From Pseudaestuariivita rosea (GTDB lineage Bacteria > Pseudomonadota > Alphaproteobacteria > Rhodobacterales > Rhodobacteraceae), in assembly GCF_017592335.1 (NCBI RefSeq), contig NZ_JACNMP010000010.1:1-64000 (forward strand): 64,000 nt of DNA, in the 5' to 3' direction. The translations under genes were made by a program, and so were the position numbers. How positions within the stretch are numbered: the first letter of the stretch is position 1; each line of letters opens with the position of its first letter. Of the stretch, positions 47,374 to 56,589 are shown piece after piece. The notes beneath the pieces were generated by a model that saw only the letters and a list, made by a program, of their open reading frames with translations, made no database searches and was not told the origin of the DNA.

Positions 47374-48111
47374 TTGAGTGACACAAAGAACCCGAAAAGA
47401 AGCCCCACGCCGATCTGGATGTCGATTGCCGGTACCCTGCGGAGTGATATTTCTGAGGGGCGATATGAACCCGGTGACAAAATGCCGACCGAGGCTGAAC
47501 TGGCCGCGCGGTTTGGCGTCAATCGGCATACTGTTCGTCACGCGGTGTCACATCTGGTGGACGAGGGCCTTGTGCGCAGCCGTCGTGGTGCAGGCACATT
47601 TGTGACGGCAAAGCCCACGGATTATCCCATCGGCACGCGCGTCAGGTTTCACGAAAACCTGTTGGCGGCGGGGCGTCGGCCGGAAAAGCGCATTCTTCAG
47701 ATCGAAACCAGGGCCGCGACACCGGGTGAAGCAAAGGCACTTAGTATCGTGGCCGGTGACAGCGTTTGCGCCTATCATGGTCTGTCTTTGGCCGATGAAC
47801 TGCCGATCGCCGTTTTTGAAAGTGTTTTTCCGCAAACACGGCTGCCAAACATCGTAAAAGCCTTGTCTGGCACCAGTAGCGTCACGGCGGCGTTGCGATT
47901 GGCCGGTGTCACGGATTACACGCGGGCCTCGACCCGTTTGACGGCCGTTCTGGCCAATGCCACCCAGGCGCTGCATCTGCAGGTCAAAGAGGGTGATCCA
48001 CTGTTGTTGTCAAAGGGCGTGAATGTCGGGTCGGATCAAATGCCGGTCGAATACGGGCGCACCTGGTTTTCCGGGGACCGCGTCACGCTGACACTAGATC
48101 ATCAGGTCTGA
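47374..48111 (+). CDS. phnF: Phosphonate-operon regulator PhnF (GntR/HutC family)
   Basis: A 245-residue GntR-family repressor. The winged helix (about 12-78) includes [23 protein letters not shown], followed by a UTRA ligand-binding domain (about 95-240). The start is TTG at 47374, giving [15 protein letters not shown]; a GTG 7 bp earlier is in another frame and ends at once. GGAG lies 11 bp upstream. It is divergent from phnG, and its 3' end overlaps the acetyltransferase gene by 10 bp. PhnF-type proteins repress phosphonate or phosphate uptake genes. Confidence 0.9.
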   Translation: MSDTKNPKRSPTPIWMSIAGTLRSDISEGRYEPGDKMPTEAELAARFGVNRHTVRHAVSHLVDEGLVRSRRGAGTFVTAKPTDYPIGTRVRFHENLLAAGRRPEKRILQIETRAATPGEAKALSIVAGDSVCAYHGLSLADELPIAVFESVFPQTRLPNIVKALSGTSSVTAALRLAGVTDYTRASTRLTAVLANATQALHLQVKEGDPLLLSKGVNVGSDQMPVEYGRTWFSGDRVTLTLDHQV

Positions 48112-48719
48112 TACTTTTCGAGAAAAGCTTCGGCGGACAGGCTACGGAAGTCATCCAAGGCGTTTCGCAATTGTTCATGCGGCCAGTCCCACCAGGCCAA
48201 CGCGATCAACCGCTCGGCAACTTCTGGCGGCTGTCGCAAGCGCAGTGGCTTGGCGGGCGTGCCTGCAACGATTGTGTAGGGGTCAACATCCTTGGTCACG
48301 ACCGCACCTGCAGCGACAACCGCACCATCGCCCAATGTCACTTCGGGTTTGATCATTGCGCCGGCTCCGATCCAGGTATCATGCCCGATGTAAGCGCGTC
48401 GCGATTTTCGATGTTCGAAGAAAGCCGCGTCGGGTTCGGCATCATCCCAATAATCGTCCGAGCGATAAAGAAAATGATGGCAGGCCGCAGTTTGCAAAGG
48501 ATGATCCGTCGCGCCAATCCGGCTGAACGCGGCGATATTGGCAAGTTTTCCGATCGTCGCGTTGGCGATATCGGCATAGCGGTCGCAATAGGAATAATCG
48601 CCGAAACTGCTATATGCGATGCGACTGCCTGCGCCGACCTCGGTATAGGCACCAAAATCGCTTTCAGTTATACTGCAGCCGTCGTGAATAAAGGGCTTTT
48701 CCCGAAACAGTCGTGGCAT
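48102..48719 (-). CDS. Left-handed beta-helix acetyltransferase of the phosphonate locus
   Basis: A 205-residue hexapeptide-repeat protein. Repeats such as [49 protein letters not shown] run from about 20 to 165, giving a trimeric left-handed beta-helix. The C-terminus [29 protein letters not shown] is characteristic of the DapH-like subfamily found in phn operons. The acetylation target is unknown, but by analogy to PhnO it could modify an aminophosphonate. It is the last gene of the phnC-D-E1-E2 unit, two bases after phnE2. Confidence 0.88.
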   Translation of the reverse strand: MPRLFREKPFIHDGCSITESDFGAYTEVGAGSRIAYSSFGDYSYCDRYADIANATIGKLANIAAFSRIGATDHPLQTAACHHFLYRSDDYWDDAEPDAAFFEHRKSRRAYIGHDTWIGAGAMIKPEVTLGDGAVVAAGAVVTKDVDPYTIVAGTPAKPLRLRQPPEVAERLIALAWWDWPHEQLRNALDDFRSLSAEAFLEKYQT

Positions 48720-48721
48720 TC

Positions 48722-50035
48722 TTAGTCTTTTCGCCCGATCAATCGTCCACGCAACCAGCCCGAGACTGAGTCCATGAACATCACCATGACGACGACAAGT
48801 ATGATGTAATAGGCGACTTCCTCCCAGTCTTTCTGTGTCTGGATGGCCTGCGTCAGCATCAGGCCAATGCCGCCGCCTGTGATGGCACCGATGATCGTCG
48901 CAGAACGGGTATTCGATTCCAGAAAATACAGAATCTGGGCCAGCAGAATCGGAACAAGCTGTGGAATGACGCCAAACCGATACCGCTGCAGCGGCTTGGC
49001 ACCGGTTGAGTTAACCCCCTCAATCTGCTTTTCGTCGACATTCTCAAGGGCTTCGGAGAATATCTTGCCGAACGTACCGGTGTCGGTGATCAGAATGGCC
49101 AGCGATCCGGTCAGCGGACCCGGACCAAAGGCGCGGGCCAGAACCACTGTCCAGATCAAGGCATCGACACCGCGGACGAAATCGAACAAACGGCGGGTCG
49201 CGGCGCGTACCAACATAATCGGTGCAAAGCGCTTGGCGGCCATGAACGACAGGGGCAGGGCGATGATAGCGGCCCCAAAGGTGCCAAGGAAGGCCATCAG
49301 GATGGTTTCGCCAATGGCCCAGGCGACTTCGTTGTGGCGCCACATCGCATTGTTCCACCAGTCGTAAACTGCGCCTTGGATATTGCCACGCGCAGGGTCG
49401 ATCCGATCACCGAACAATATCTGGCCCAGCCCATATCCGTGATAGGGGCTTTCGAAGGTAAACCAGAAAAGTTCCCATCCGGGGAAATAGTTGAAAACCT
49501 CGGTCTTGGAGCCGGTGATTGTAATGCGGCCCTCTGGTGTTGTTATAGCTACGCGTCGATCAGATGCGCTGATCCAGTCGGGGATCTGACCCCCCAGATT
49601 GGTGGTAATCTGGCGCCCTTCGGCCTGCGCCTCGATCAGACCAAAGCTGGGAACGTCAACCTCGGTACGGTTGTCGGACAACAGCCGCACGATCGTATCC
49701 GAACCCAGGTCGATTGTGGTAATATCCTGTCCGCTGACCCAATCGGGGCGCTGTCCGTCAGGGTATCGGCCTTTGCGTTCACCCTCGACCGCGTATTCGA
49801 TTTCACCTGTGCGGTTTGATCGGGTCACGTGAACCTTATAGGACCAACTGTCCGAGGCCAACGTGACGGCGTTGTCCCAGTTGGCGCGTTTGGCAAGACC
49901 TGCGATATCAAAAGCAAAGAAAACATAGATGAAGTAGACCAAAATCACCGCCGGAAAGGCGAAAGCCACCAGCTGTTTACGCTGCATCAAGGCATCGGTG
50001 TTCGATTTGACAAGGTCCAGATCAGCACTGGTCAT
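48722..50035 (-). CDS. phnE: Phosphonate ABC importer permease PhnE, long form
   Basis: A 437-residue permease. The C-terminal 240 residues are a standard PhnE domain with the EAA-type loop ([31 protein letters not shown], in pieces). An N-terminal helix at about 22-42 is followed by a periplasmic insertion of about 150 residues, including a repeated [12 protein letters not shown] / [11 protein letters not shown] style. Long PhnE partners of this sort are known beside a shorter PhnE. It overlaps phnE1 by 4 bp. The insertion may contact PhnD. Confidence 0.9.
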   Translation of the reverse strand: MTSADLDLVKSNTDALMQRKQLVAFAFPAVILVYFIYVFFAFDIAGLAKRANWDNAVTLASDSWSYKVHVTRSNRTGEIEYAVEGERKGRYPDGQRPDWVSGQDITTIDLGSDTIVRLLSDNRTEVDVPSFGLIEAQAEGRQITTNLGGQIPDWISASDRRVAITTPEGRITITGSKTEVFNYFPGWELFWFTFESPYHGYGLGQILFGDRIDPARGNIQGAVYDWWNNAMWRHNEVAWAIGETILMAFLGTFGAAIIALPLSFMAAKRFAPIMLVRAATRRLFDFVRGVDALIWTVVLARAFGPGPLTGSLAILITDTGTFGKIFSEALENVDEKQIEGVNSTGAKPLQRYRFGVIPQLVPILLAQILYFLESNTRSATIIGAITGGGIGLMLTQAIQTQKDWEEVAYYIILVVVMVMFMDSVSGWLRGRLIGRKD

Positions 50036-50904
50036 CCGTTTTGCCCCTCGGTCAGGCGGTTGCGATAGCGGCTTGAGATCTGGTCAAACAGAACGATTGT
50101 TCCGAAAAGCAGGATGAAAATCGCCGCGGCCTCGTCAAAGCGACCGGGACCCCAGGCCATGGCGTTACGCAGCTCATACCCCAGACCACCTGCGCCGACG
50201 AACCCCAGAATGGCCGAGGCGCGGATGTTAATCTCAAACCGCAGCAATGTGTAGCTAAGGTAATTCGGTGCGACCTGGGGCAATACGCTAAGCCACATTT
50301 TCTGCAGCCATGTGGCGCCGGTCGATGACAGGCCTTCGACCGATTTCAGATCGGCATTTTCGGCGACTTCGGAAAACATCTTTCCAAGTGCGCCCGCGCT
50401 GTGAATGGCGATGGCGATCATGGCGGGCACCGGCCCACCGCCCAGAACAAAGATCAGGACAAGCGCGATAACGATCTCGGGCACTGCGCGCATGATGTCC
50501 ATGGTCCGGCGAAAAAGCGGGATCAGAACGGGCCAGCGCGCCAGGCCACGTGTTGACAGAAGCGACAAGATCAGACCGGCCGACGCGCCGATGATGGTCG
50601 ACACGGCTGCGATATTGATCGTCTCGATCAGTGCCGGAAAAAAGCGAGCAATTAGCCCGGGCAGGTCCGCACGTTTTTCCCAGGCTTCTGAGATAACCTC
50701 AGCCGGATAGTCCCCAATATTCAGCACCCCGTCCCAAAATCCGCCAGCATTGCGCGCATCGGCGATGTTGAACCCCGCCACCATCAGTATGACGAAGATC
50801 AACAGCGTCAGACCGCTATAAAGGCGTCGGCGCTGGACCTGTGCCATGTAGTGCGACTGGATTTCGATCACACCGGCAGGATGGGGTGAGGCAGCATCGG
50901 TCAT
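50032..50904 (-). CDS. phnE: Phosphonate ABC importer permease PhnE, short form
   Basis: About 290 residues with six membrane segments. The EAA loop reads SEVAENADLKSVEGLSSTGATWLQKMWLSVLPQ (in pieces), and the C-terminus RASAILGFVGAGGLGYELRNAM is typical. The start was set at MTDAASPHP (50904); a frame to 50955 adds 17 unlike residues that overlap a hairpin. Together with the long PhnE it would form a heterodimeric channel. Confidence 0.9.
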   Translation of the reverse strand: MTDAASPHPAGVIEIQSHYMAQVQRRRLYSGLTLLIFVILMVAGFNIADARNAGGFWDGVLNIGDYPAEVISEAWEKRADLPGLIARFFPALIETINIAAVSTIIGASAGLILSLLSTRGLARWPVLIPLFRRTMDIMRAVPEIVIALVLIFVLGGGPVPAMIAIAIHSAGALGKMFSEVAENADLKSVEGLSSTGATWLQKMWLSVLPQVAPNYLSYTLLRFEINIRASAILGFVGAGGLGYELRNAMAWGPGRFDEAAAIFILLFGTIVLFDQISSRYRNRLTEGQNG

Positions 50905-50924
50905 AAGTGGGATCCATAAAGTAG

Positions 50925-50953
50925 GTCTGGCAGCCTTATTCAGACTGCCAGAC
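50925..50953 (-). promoter_or_regulatory. Intercistronic stem-loop after phnD
   Basis: GTCTGGCAG and CTGCCAGAC form a perfect 9-bp stem around an 11-nt loop, 13 bp after the phnD stop (minus strand) and before phnE1. No T tract follows on the minus strand. It probably sets a higher level for the binding protein than for the permeases. Confidence 0.55.
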
Positions 50954-50966
50954 AAAAAAGGCGAAC

Positions 50967-51881
50967 TTATCCGCCGATCTTCGCTTTGCGAGCTTCTACA
51001 ATCGAAATATACGTTTCGTGGGTTACTGGCTGTGCGCCCAAATTATCCCCTGCAAATACGCCATACGAGCATTCCGGGTCGTTTTCATAAAGATTGTCGA
51101 CCAGTTCAGTCATTTTTGCTTTAACATCCGCGGGAAGCGCTTTGCGAAGAACGACCGGCCCTTCTGGAATAACGTTGGACTTCCAGATTTGAACAAGCTC
51201 ATTCATATCGACAAGTCCTGCATCGACAGCTCTGCGCAATGCACCTGAATTATAGCCGTCTTCCCAGTTTCCTTGTGCATCGGCCCATGTGACGCCGCCA
51301 TCGATATCGCCATTGAAGACCGCAACGATTGTTTGTTCGTGGCCGCCAGTGAATTTGACTTCACCAAAGTAATCACCTGATTCCATCGTTGCGCCAGTTG
51401 ATTGTGGAATTTCGATAGATGGGATCAGATAGCCAGAGGTCGAGTTCGGATCACCGAAACCAAAGACCTTGCCCTGCATGTCTTCCAAGGATGTTATGCC
51501 GCTGTCAGCACGTGCAAAACCGATTGAGTGATAGCCGATTGATCCGTCCATGTTCACTTTTACCAGAACGGGTTCGACGGCTTCTGGATCCTGCAGGTAA
51601 GTCGCTGCATAGGCCGAGGCGCCCAGCCATGCCATATCAATCGTGCCACCCAACAGACCCTGGATCACACCGTTGTAGTCAGCAGGTGCAAATAGTCTGA
51701 CCTCTACGCCCAGTTCTTCGCTGGCATAATCCTGCAGGCAGCTATAGCTGTTCATACGGTCCTGAGCGTTCTCACCACCTAGGATGCCGATGCGGAATTC
51801 GCTGATTGTGTTGCTGTCGGCAAGGACGGCAGTTGTCAGCATGGTTGATGTTGTCAAAGCAAGGGCTAGGGTTTTCTTCAT
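50967..51881 (-). CDS. phnD: Phosphonate-binding protein PhnD
   Basis: A 304-residue periplasmic receptor with signal peptide MKKTLALALTTSTMLTTAVLA. The mature protein shows FRIGILGGENAQDRM, the ligand-site region DMAWLGASAYAATYL, FGFGDPNSTSGYLIPSIEI and QTIVAVFNGDIDGGVTWADAQ, all typical of PhnD/PtxB receptors. TGGAGAGACC-type ribosome-binding sequence lies upstream of the ATG. It is between phnC and phnE1. Confidence 0.95.
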   Translation of the reverse strand: MKKTLALALTTSTMLTTAVLADSNTISEFRIGILGGENAQDRMNSYSCLQDYASEELGVEVRLFAPADYNGVIQGLLGGTIDMAWLGASAYAATYLQDPEAVEPVLVKVNMDGSIGYHSIGFARADSGITSLEDMQGKVFGFGDPNSTSGYLIPSIEIPQSTGATMESGDYFGEVKFTGGHEQTIVAVFNGDIDGGVTWADAQGNWEDGYNSGALRRAVDAGLVDMNELVQIWKSNVIPEGPVVLRKALPADVKAKMTELVDNLYENDPECSYGVFAGDNLGAQPVTHETYISIVEARKAKIGG

Positions 51882-51926
51882 TGGTCTCTCCGTTGGTGAA
51901 GTGCCCGTAGGGCGGGGCGGTTATGA

Positions 51927-52739
51927 TCAGGCTGGAACGGGCCTTTGCGCCGTCTGCGTATTCAGTGTTTCGATTTCGGTTGATGTCGCGGCTTCGGAAA
52001 AATCTGCGCCCGCACCGTAGATGTCGCGGGCGACACCGGTGGTCAGCTGTTCCGGTGTGCCGTCAAACACGATCCGGCCGTCGCGCATACCGATAACCCG
52101 GTCGCAATACCTGCGCGCGGTATCAAGCGTATGCAGATTTGTGATCACCATGCGCCCATCTTCTTCGTAGATACGACGCAATGCCTCCATCACGATTTGC
52201 GCGTTCATCGGGTCAAGGGACGCAATCGGCTCGTCCGCCAGTATCATCTGTGGGTCCTGCATAAGCGCGCGGGCAATTGCGACGCGCTGCTGCTGGCCAC
52301 CTGAAAGCGCTTCGGCCCGTTTGGCCGCCTGTTCTGCGATGCCCAGGCGATCCAATATGTCGATCGACTTGTGAATGTCGGCTTGTGGATACAGGTTAAA
52401 CATCGTGGCCAGGGTCGACCGACGGTTCAGTGTTCCATGCAGCACGTTCGACACAACATCCATACGCGGCACAAGATTGAACTGCTGAAAGATCATCGCG
52501 CAGCGGGACTGCCAAGCGCGGCGCTTGGCACCTTTCAGGGTCGTAATTTCTTCGCCTTCGAAGCGGATGGATCCGCTTGTTGCATCGCTTAATCTGTTGA
52601 TCATGCGTAATAGCGTCGATTTCCCCGCGCCAGATCTGCCGATGACACCAATCATCATGGGTTTATCGACCGTGAAGCCGACCGTATCGACGGCCCTCTT
52701 GGAGCCAAATGATTTTGTCAGTGCATCAACAGAAAGCAT
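51927..52739 (-). CDS. phnC: Phosphonate ABC importer ATPase PhnC
   Basis: A 270-residue ATPase with Walker [18 protein letters not shown], signature [15 protein letters not shown], Walker [14 protein letters not shown] and an H-loop variant in which the usual His reads NLHTLD. These are the PhnC forms. It is the first gene of the transport unit, with a candidate Pho box about 86 bp upstream. Confidence 0.95.
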   Translation of the reverse strand: MLSVDALTKSFGSKRAVDTVGFTVDKPMMIGVIGRSGAGKSTLLRMINRLSDATSGSIRFEGEEITTLKGAKRRAWQSRCAMIFQQFNLVPRMDVVSNVLHGTLNRRSTLATMFNLYPQADIHKSIDILDRLGIAEQAAKRAEALSGGQQQRVAIARALMQDPQMILADEPIASLDPMNAQIVMEALRRIYEEDGRMVITNLHTLDTARRYCDRVIGMRDGRIVFDGTPEQLTTGVARDIYGAGADFSEAATSTEIETLNTQTAQRPVPA

Positions 52740-52824
52740 GCGGATCCCCCAAGTGTCGGGGATGGGGCTAAGCTGTGGCTGCTACGATTTTGTGAAAGAA
52801 ATGATTCAGAACCGTGAAGCTTTT

Positions 52825-52842
52825 TTCGCAGAAATACGACAG
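52825..52842 (-). promoter_or_regulatory. Candidate Pho box upstream of phnC
   Basis: On the minus strand CTGTCGT-ATTT-CTGCGAA has the 7-4-7 layout of PhoB sites (consensus CTGTCAT-N4-CTGTCAT): six of seven in the first half and about four of seven in the second. It lies 86 bp upstream of phnC. The second half is weak. Confidence 0.45.
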
Positions 52843-52914
52843 CTCGTTTCGAATGCTTTTAAAGAAGCGACAAGCTTTACGGTTTTATCAATATATTAAC
52901 GCACACCCGGCAAA

Positions 52915-52932
52915 CCGTCATAAAGCTGTTAC
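52915..52932 (+). promoter_or_regulatory. Candidate Pho box upstream of a small exported protein
   Basis: CCGTCAT-AAAG-CTGTTAC follows the 7-4-7 PhoB layout, with six of seven and five of seven matches to CTGTCAT. It ends 28 bp before the start of the small exported protein gene at 52961, a position compatible with a promoter. Confidence 0.55.
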
Positions 52933-52960
52933 AACCTACAAACTGGTGATAAGTAAAAGT

Positions 52961-53260
52961 ATGAAATCCAGGCTTGTATATGCGCTAATCATCGCATCTT
53001 TGCTGCCGCGTGTGGCATTTGCGCAGATCCGCGATATTCATTGCGACGACCGCGCGCGCCTGGAAGACCGCTTGTCAAATATTCTGGGTGCAGAGCGGCA
53101 GAGCCGCGGCTTGCGGGGGCCTGACGCTATTCTTGAGGTGTGGCTTCAACCATCATCGGGCGAATGGACGATGGTACAAAGCTATGCAAATGGCACCGCA
53201 TGTATTGTGGCCATGGGTGAGCACTGGGAAACGCTGTCACCTCAGCCAGATCCAACCTGA
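52961..53260 (+). CDS. Small exported protein of unknown function
   Basis: A 99-residue protein with a clear signal peptide (MKSRLVYALIIASLLPRVAFA, cleavage before QIRD). The mature 78 residues include two cysteines (IHCDD and GTACIVA), which may pair. The segments ERQSRGLRGPDAILEVW and SGEWTMVQSYANGTACIVAMGEHWE look like a small beta-rich fold. I recognise no named family. ATG 52961 follows GTAAAAGT without a strong ribosome-binding site. The upstream Pho box suggests phosphate-starvation control. Confidence 0.65.
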   Translation: MKSRLVYALIIASLLPRVAFAQIRDIHCDDRARLEDRLSNILGAERQSRGLRGPDAILEVWLQPSSGEWTMVQSYANGTACIVAMGEHWETLSPQPDPT

Positions 53261-53284
53261 TATAAGGGTTTTGGGGGTGCTGGC

Positions 53285-53686
53285 TCAGGGTGTTGTCAGG
53301 CCTGATCCAATCAAGATATCCGCATGACTGCGCAAGACAACGATACCTTGCGAATTACGCAGGTCTGATAGCAGATCGGATAGCGTGCACGTCACTGTTG
53401 TCAGATCGACATTGCGATAGACGATGGCTGACAACCAACGAAGGTTGTTTGATGTGGCGTTGACGGGAACAACTAAAGATACTTTACGAACATGACGATA
53501 GTTGTCGTTCATCACCAAGTCGTAGGCGGCATGGATGTTCCGGTAATGCAGCGTCTCGATGTCCAGGAAACGCGTGTGCACATCCGACACAAGGTTGTTT
53601 GACGCGGGTGTGTCTGCAGGAATGTCAAAGTAGTCTGTTGGTGGTTGATCTAGGATTTGCTCTGCCGGTGCGGAAAACGAAAACAT
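53285..53686 (-). CDS. Unknown protein at the end of the type III secretion operon
   Basis: A 133-residue soluble protein starting MFSFSAPAEQILDQPP after AAGGGACGTCACCC. It is 105 bp downstream of sctU on the same strand, so it could be transcribed with it, but the gap contains no clear terminator or promoter. Residues 40-110 look like an alternating alpha/beta fold (HVRKVSLVVPVNATSNNLRWLSAIVYRNVD). No signal peptide or membrane segment. I do not recognise it. A chaperone, regulator or substrate of the secretion system is possible. Confidence 0.6.
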   Translation of the reverse strand: MFSFSAPAEQILDQPPTDYFDIPADTPASNNLVSDVHTRFLDIETLHYRNIHAAYDLVMNDNYRHVRKVSLVVPVNATSNNLRWLSAIVYRNVDLTTVTCTLSDLLSDLRNSQGIVVLRSHADILIGSGLTTP

Positions 53687-53791
53687 GGGTGACGTCCCTT
53701 ATCTGGATGTGATGTTCATGTTCCTTCTATGGCGCGATTGACTTACAGCAGCCTTGCAAGCGGAAAATAATTGGTGGGATTTATTGCGCTT

Positions 53792-54844
53792 TTACATGCC
53801 GCGCCGTCGTAATGTCGAAAGGTGAATGGCCCGCGCCACTTGCGAAAAATCACGTTTCTTAATGTGAGTCCCCAGCGTGGCCCCTTTGTGCAGACGATTG
53901 GCCAGTTCTTCATTGCGGTGAATGGCGATCCCGCGATCAAGTGCGGCTTGCAGAAGATAATGTGCGCCGTCGTCTGTGCCTTTGGCCACGAACATCGGAA
54001 CAGGTGTATCATCCTCGTCATATCTCAGGCCGATCGCCGCGCTTTGGCCTACAATCAGCAAAGTTGCCTGATCGATCCCCAGTTTGCCGCCCGATGCGCC
54101 TGAGCTTTCCATCCTAAGATTGCGCTGAGCGGATTTGATTTCCGGGTTTCCGTCGCTGTCTTTTCGTTCTTGCTTGGCTTCGGTCTGGGTCATTTTCATG
54201 TCTTTTTCGAAAAGCCACTTCTGAAGCGGAATATCAGCCGCGCCAGCCACCAGAAAGACAACAACAGATGCGATCATGATCGCCATAATCGTCCAGATCA
54301 GCGCTTGCTGGACGCAGCCAAGACCGCAAAACGGCAGATAAATCAGCGATCCAGATGCAAAGCTGATCAAAATCCCCAGGATCGCACCCAAGACAAGGAG
54401 TTTGAAAAGCGATTTCAGGAATTCGATCAAAGCCCGTATTCCAAAGATCCGCCCAAAACCGCCGATCGGATCCAGATTTGATAATTTAGGCATAATGGCT
54501 TCGGTCGCGAACAGAAAGCCTTTGTTCAGCACAAGGTTCAAAAGAACCGTCAAAGCGATAACAATCAGCAACAGCGGTGCGATCAGACCAACACTGTCCG
54601 CGAATGCCGAAGCGATGGCCGTGGTGGCGATATCTTCGAATGGCTGGTCCAAAGCATGAATGCTGTTTTGAATCTGGCCTTTCAAAAAGCTTGCTATAGC
54701 GCGGACCTGAATGACGATGAACAGCAGCATACCAGCAAAGACAATGGCCGTTACAAAATCGCTGAAATGGGCGATTTGCCCTTTCTCGCGCGCATCCGAC
54801 AGTTTCTTTTCAGACGGCGGCAGGGTTTTTTCTTCGCTACTCAT
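53792..54844 (-). CDS. sctU: Type III secretion export-apparatus switch protein SctU, lacking NPTH
   Basis: A 350-residue YscU/FlhB-family protein. The N-terminus EEKTLPPSEKKLSDAREKGQ is typical, followed by four helices (about 31-51, 88-108, 140-165, 183-203). The cytoplasmic domain begins near 205, with DGNPEIKSAQRNLR (231-244) as in YscU. Where the family has the autocleavage site NPTH before I-A-I-G, this protein reads VGQS before AAIG (265-268, codons 54052-54041). The rest of the domain is kept (YDEDDTPVPMFVAKG). Autocleavage would therefore be impossible in the known manner. It overlaps sctT by 4 bp and closes the core operon. Confidence 0.9.
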   Translation of the reverse strand: MSSEEKTLPPSEKKLSDAREKGQIAHFSDFVTAIVFAGMLLFIVIQVRAIASFLKGQIQNSIHALDQPFEDIATTAIASAFADSVGLIAPLLLIVIALTVLLNLVLNKGFLFATEAIMPKLSNLDPIGGFGRIFGIRALIEFLKSLFKLLVLGAILGILISFASGSLIYLPFCGLGCVQQALIWTIMAIMIASVVVFLVAGAADIPLQKWLFEKDMKMTQTEAKQERKDSDGNPEIKSAQRNLRMESSGASGGKLGIDQATLLIVGQSAAIGLRYDEDDTPVPMFVAKGTDDGAHYLLQAALDRGIAIHRNEELANRLHKGATLGTHIKKRDFSQVARAIHLSTLRRRGM

Positions 54845-55650
54845 ATTGGCGCGAAGGATCTTAGTTTGCCGATCATCTCCGAGGTGTCAGGAAATGTATC
54901 AATGATGAAGCCCGGTAGGATTTGAATATAGGCAACTATAAAGACACAAAACAGCACATTTTTCAGAAGTGGTGCCAAAGTATAGCTGGCCAATTGTGGC
55001 GCCAGTTTCGACAGCCCCATGATGGAAACGTCGCTGAGTATGAACAGGACCAGTACAGGGCCTGCCGTCAGAAGCCCGACATAGGCAATATCATCCAAGA
55101 TCATAAGCGCGACGTTCATGGCGTCGGTCCCGAAATTTGGCGTGTACCGGTCCAGTGGCCAAAACGTATAGCTGCTGAAATGAACTTGGATCAGCATTTG
55201 AAAACCGCCGCTGGCGGCGAAAAGAACGATTGCTGCAAAGCTCAGGAATGACGCAACAACAGACGACTGTGACTTTGTGCTGGGGTCATCCAAACCCTCG
55301 GCTGCAACGTCGCGTTGCGTATCAATGATTTCGCCCGCAGCCTGGATCGACCAGAAGGGAATGCCCAGAAGAAATCCGAACAATGCACCGACGGCGACTT
55401 CCTTGCCGACGTAAAGTGCCTGCCAAACGCCCGATAAGTTTAGGTTTGCAACCTGATCGCCAAGCGGACCCACCACCGGCAGCGCAATTGCCAGCGCAAT
55501 GCCCCCCTTGATCAACTGACCGATCTGAACGCGGGTAAAGACCGGAAAAACGACCATGATCCCCAGCATTCTTGCCCCAGCCAAAGCCCAGTGAAACAGG
55601 GTTTCATACAAATCCCCATAAAGCGTCTGAAACGCCTGCTGATCCATCAC
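54841..55650 (-). CDS. sctT: Type III secretion export-apparatus protein SctT
   Basis: A 269-residue inner-membrane protein of the YscT/FliR family with about six hydrophobic segments. RMLGIMVVFPVFTRVQIGQLIKGGIALAIALP (in pieces, 23-55) and LGFLLGIPFWSIQAAGEIIDTQRD (about 95-115) are family marks. It joins the SctR5S4T1 export gate in the base. Overlaps of 4 bp connect it to sctS and sctU. Confidence 0.93.
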   Translation of the reverse strand: MMDQQAFQTLYGDLYETLFHWALAGARMLGIMVVFPVFTRVQIGQLIKGGIALAIALPVVGPLGDQVANLNLSGVWQALYVGKEVAVGALFGFLLGIPFWSIQAAGEIIDTQRDVAAEGLDDPSTKSQSSVVASFLSFAAIVLFAASGGFQMLIQVHFSSYTFWPLDRYTPNFGTDAMNVALMILDDIAYVGLLTAGPVLVLFILSDVSIMGLSKLAPQLASYTLAPLLKNVLFCVFIVAYIQILPGFIIDTFPDTSEMIGKLRSFAPI

Positions 55651-55916
55651 GGCACCATCGTCGGAAAGCCCGCGAAGATGCTTTCTGTAAACTGGGTCAG
55701 CGGATAGAAGATCGATCCGGCCAATGATGCAAAAACGCCTATGACGACGAACAGTTTAACCGTCTGTGGCAGGGTCTGATCCTGGATTTGGGTGGCTGCC
55801 TGTAGAACGCCCACAATCAGTCCAACAGCCAAAGCAGCTGCAAGTGGGGGCAGGACGATTGTCATGAAAATGCCCAGCGCGTTCGTGACAGTGATCAGGA
55901 TATCTGAATACTCCAT
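55647..55916 (-). CDS. sctS: Type III secretion export-apparatus protein SctS
   Basis: An 89-residue two-helix membrane protein of the YscS/FliQ family: helix one at about 15-40 (FMTIVLPPLAAALAVGLIVGV), then LQAATQIQDQTLPQTVKL, the conserved turn, and helix two at about 50-75. Length and motifs are standard. It lies between sctR (7 bp gap) and sctT (4 bp overlap). Confidence 0.95.
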   Translation of the reverse strand: MEYSDILITVTNALGIFMTIVLPPLAAALAVGLIVGVLQAATQIQDQTLPQTVKLFVVIGVFASLAGSIFYPLTQFTESIFAGFPTMVP

Positions 55917-55923
55917 CGCGCCC

Positions 55924-56589
55924 TCATAGTCCCGGTGTGTAGGTTAACAGCAGCCCGTGCAACAACAGCGACCAGCCATCGACGGCGACGAATAAAAACA
56001 GCTTGCACGGCGTCGATATGATAGTGGGGGTCACCATCGACATACCCATCGCCATCAGTATCGTTGTGACGATCAGATCAATAACAACAAACGGCAAGTA
56101 CAACAGAAAGCCGATTTCAAACGCACGTTTTAACTCTGTGATTAAAAACGAAGGCATCAAAACAGCCAGATCTGTGGTCTGGGCCTGACTTGCCCGATCC
56201 TCGGGCCAGACCTGAGTCGTTGCGTCCAGAAAGAAGGCGCGTTCAGCCTCGTTCGTGAAGTCCATCAAAAACGCTTTGATGGGGCCTTGGGCCTGTTCAA
56301 AGGCCGCAATCCAGTCATCCAAAGTGTCGAAATTGCTGTCAAGCGCCAGAACCTGATCGATGACGCCCTGCACCACAGGCGCGCTGATAAAGGCCGTCAG
56401 CGTCAGTGCGATCGCGTAAAGCACGATGTTCGGCGGTGTCTGCTGAATCCCAATCGCGTTGCGGACGATGAACAACACGACAGAAACCTTGATAAACGAC
56501 GTTGTGGTCACGACCAAGAACGTGACCAGCCCCAGCCCGATTGTAACACTGAGGATGGCCAATATGGTGGGCGAGCTGTCCTCAATCAT
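55924..56589 (-). CDS. sctR: Type III secretion export-apparatus protein SctR
   Basis: About 221 residues of the YscR/FliP family. The N-terminal part has FIKVSVVLFIVRNAIGIQQTPPNIVLYAIALTLT (in pieces). The C-terminal pair of helices has the conserved GMSMVTPTIISTPCKLFLFVAVDGWSLL, the hallmark PT...KLxLFVxVDGW. The start ATG at 56589 overlaps sctQ by 8 bp; a frame to 56643 lies within sctQ. SctR builds the export-gate pore. Confidence 0.95.
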   Translation of the reverse strand: MIEDSSPTILAILSVTIGLGLVTFLVVTTTSFIKVSVVLFIVRNAIGIQQTPPNIVLYAIALTLTAFISAPVVQGVIDQVLALDSNFDTLDDWIAAFEQAQGPIKAFLMDFTNEAERAFFLDATTQVWPEDRASQAQTTDLAVLMPSFLITELKRAFEIGFLLYLPFVVIDLIVTTILMAMGMSMVTPTIISTPCKLFLFVAVDGWSLLLHGLLLTYTPGL

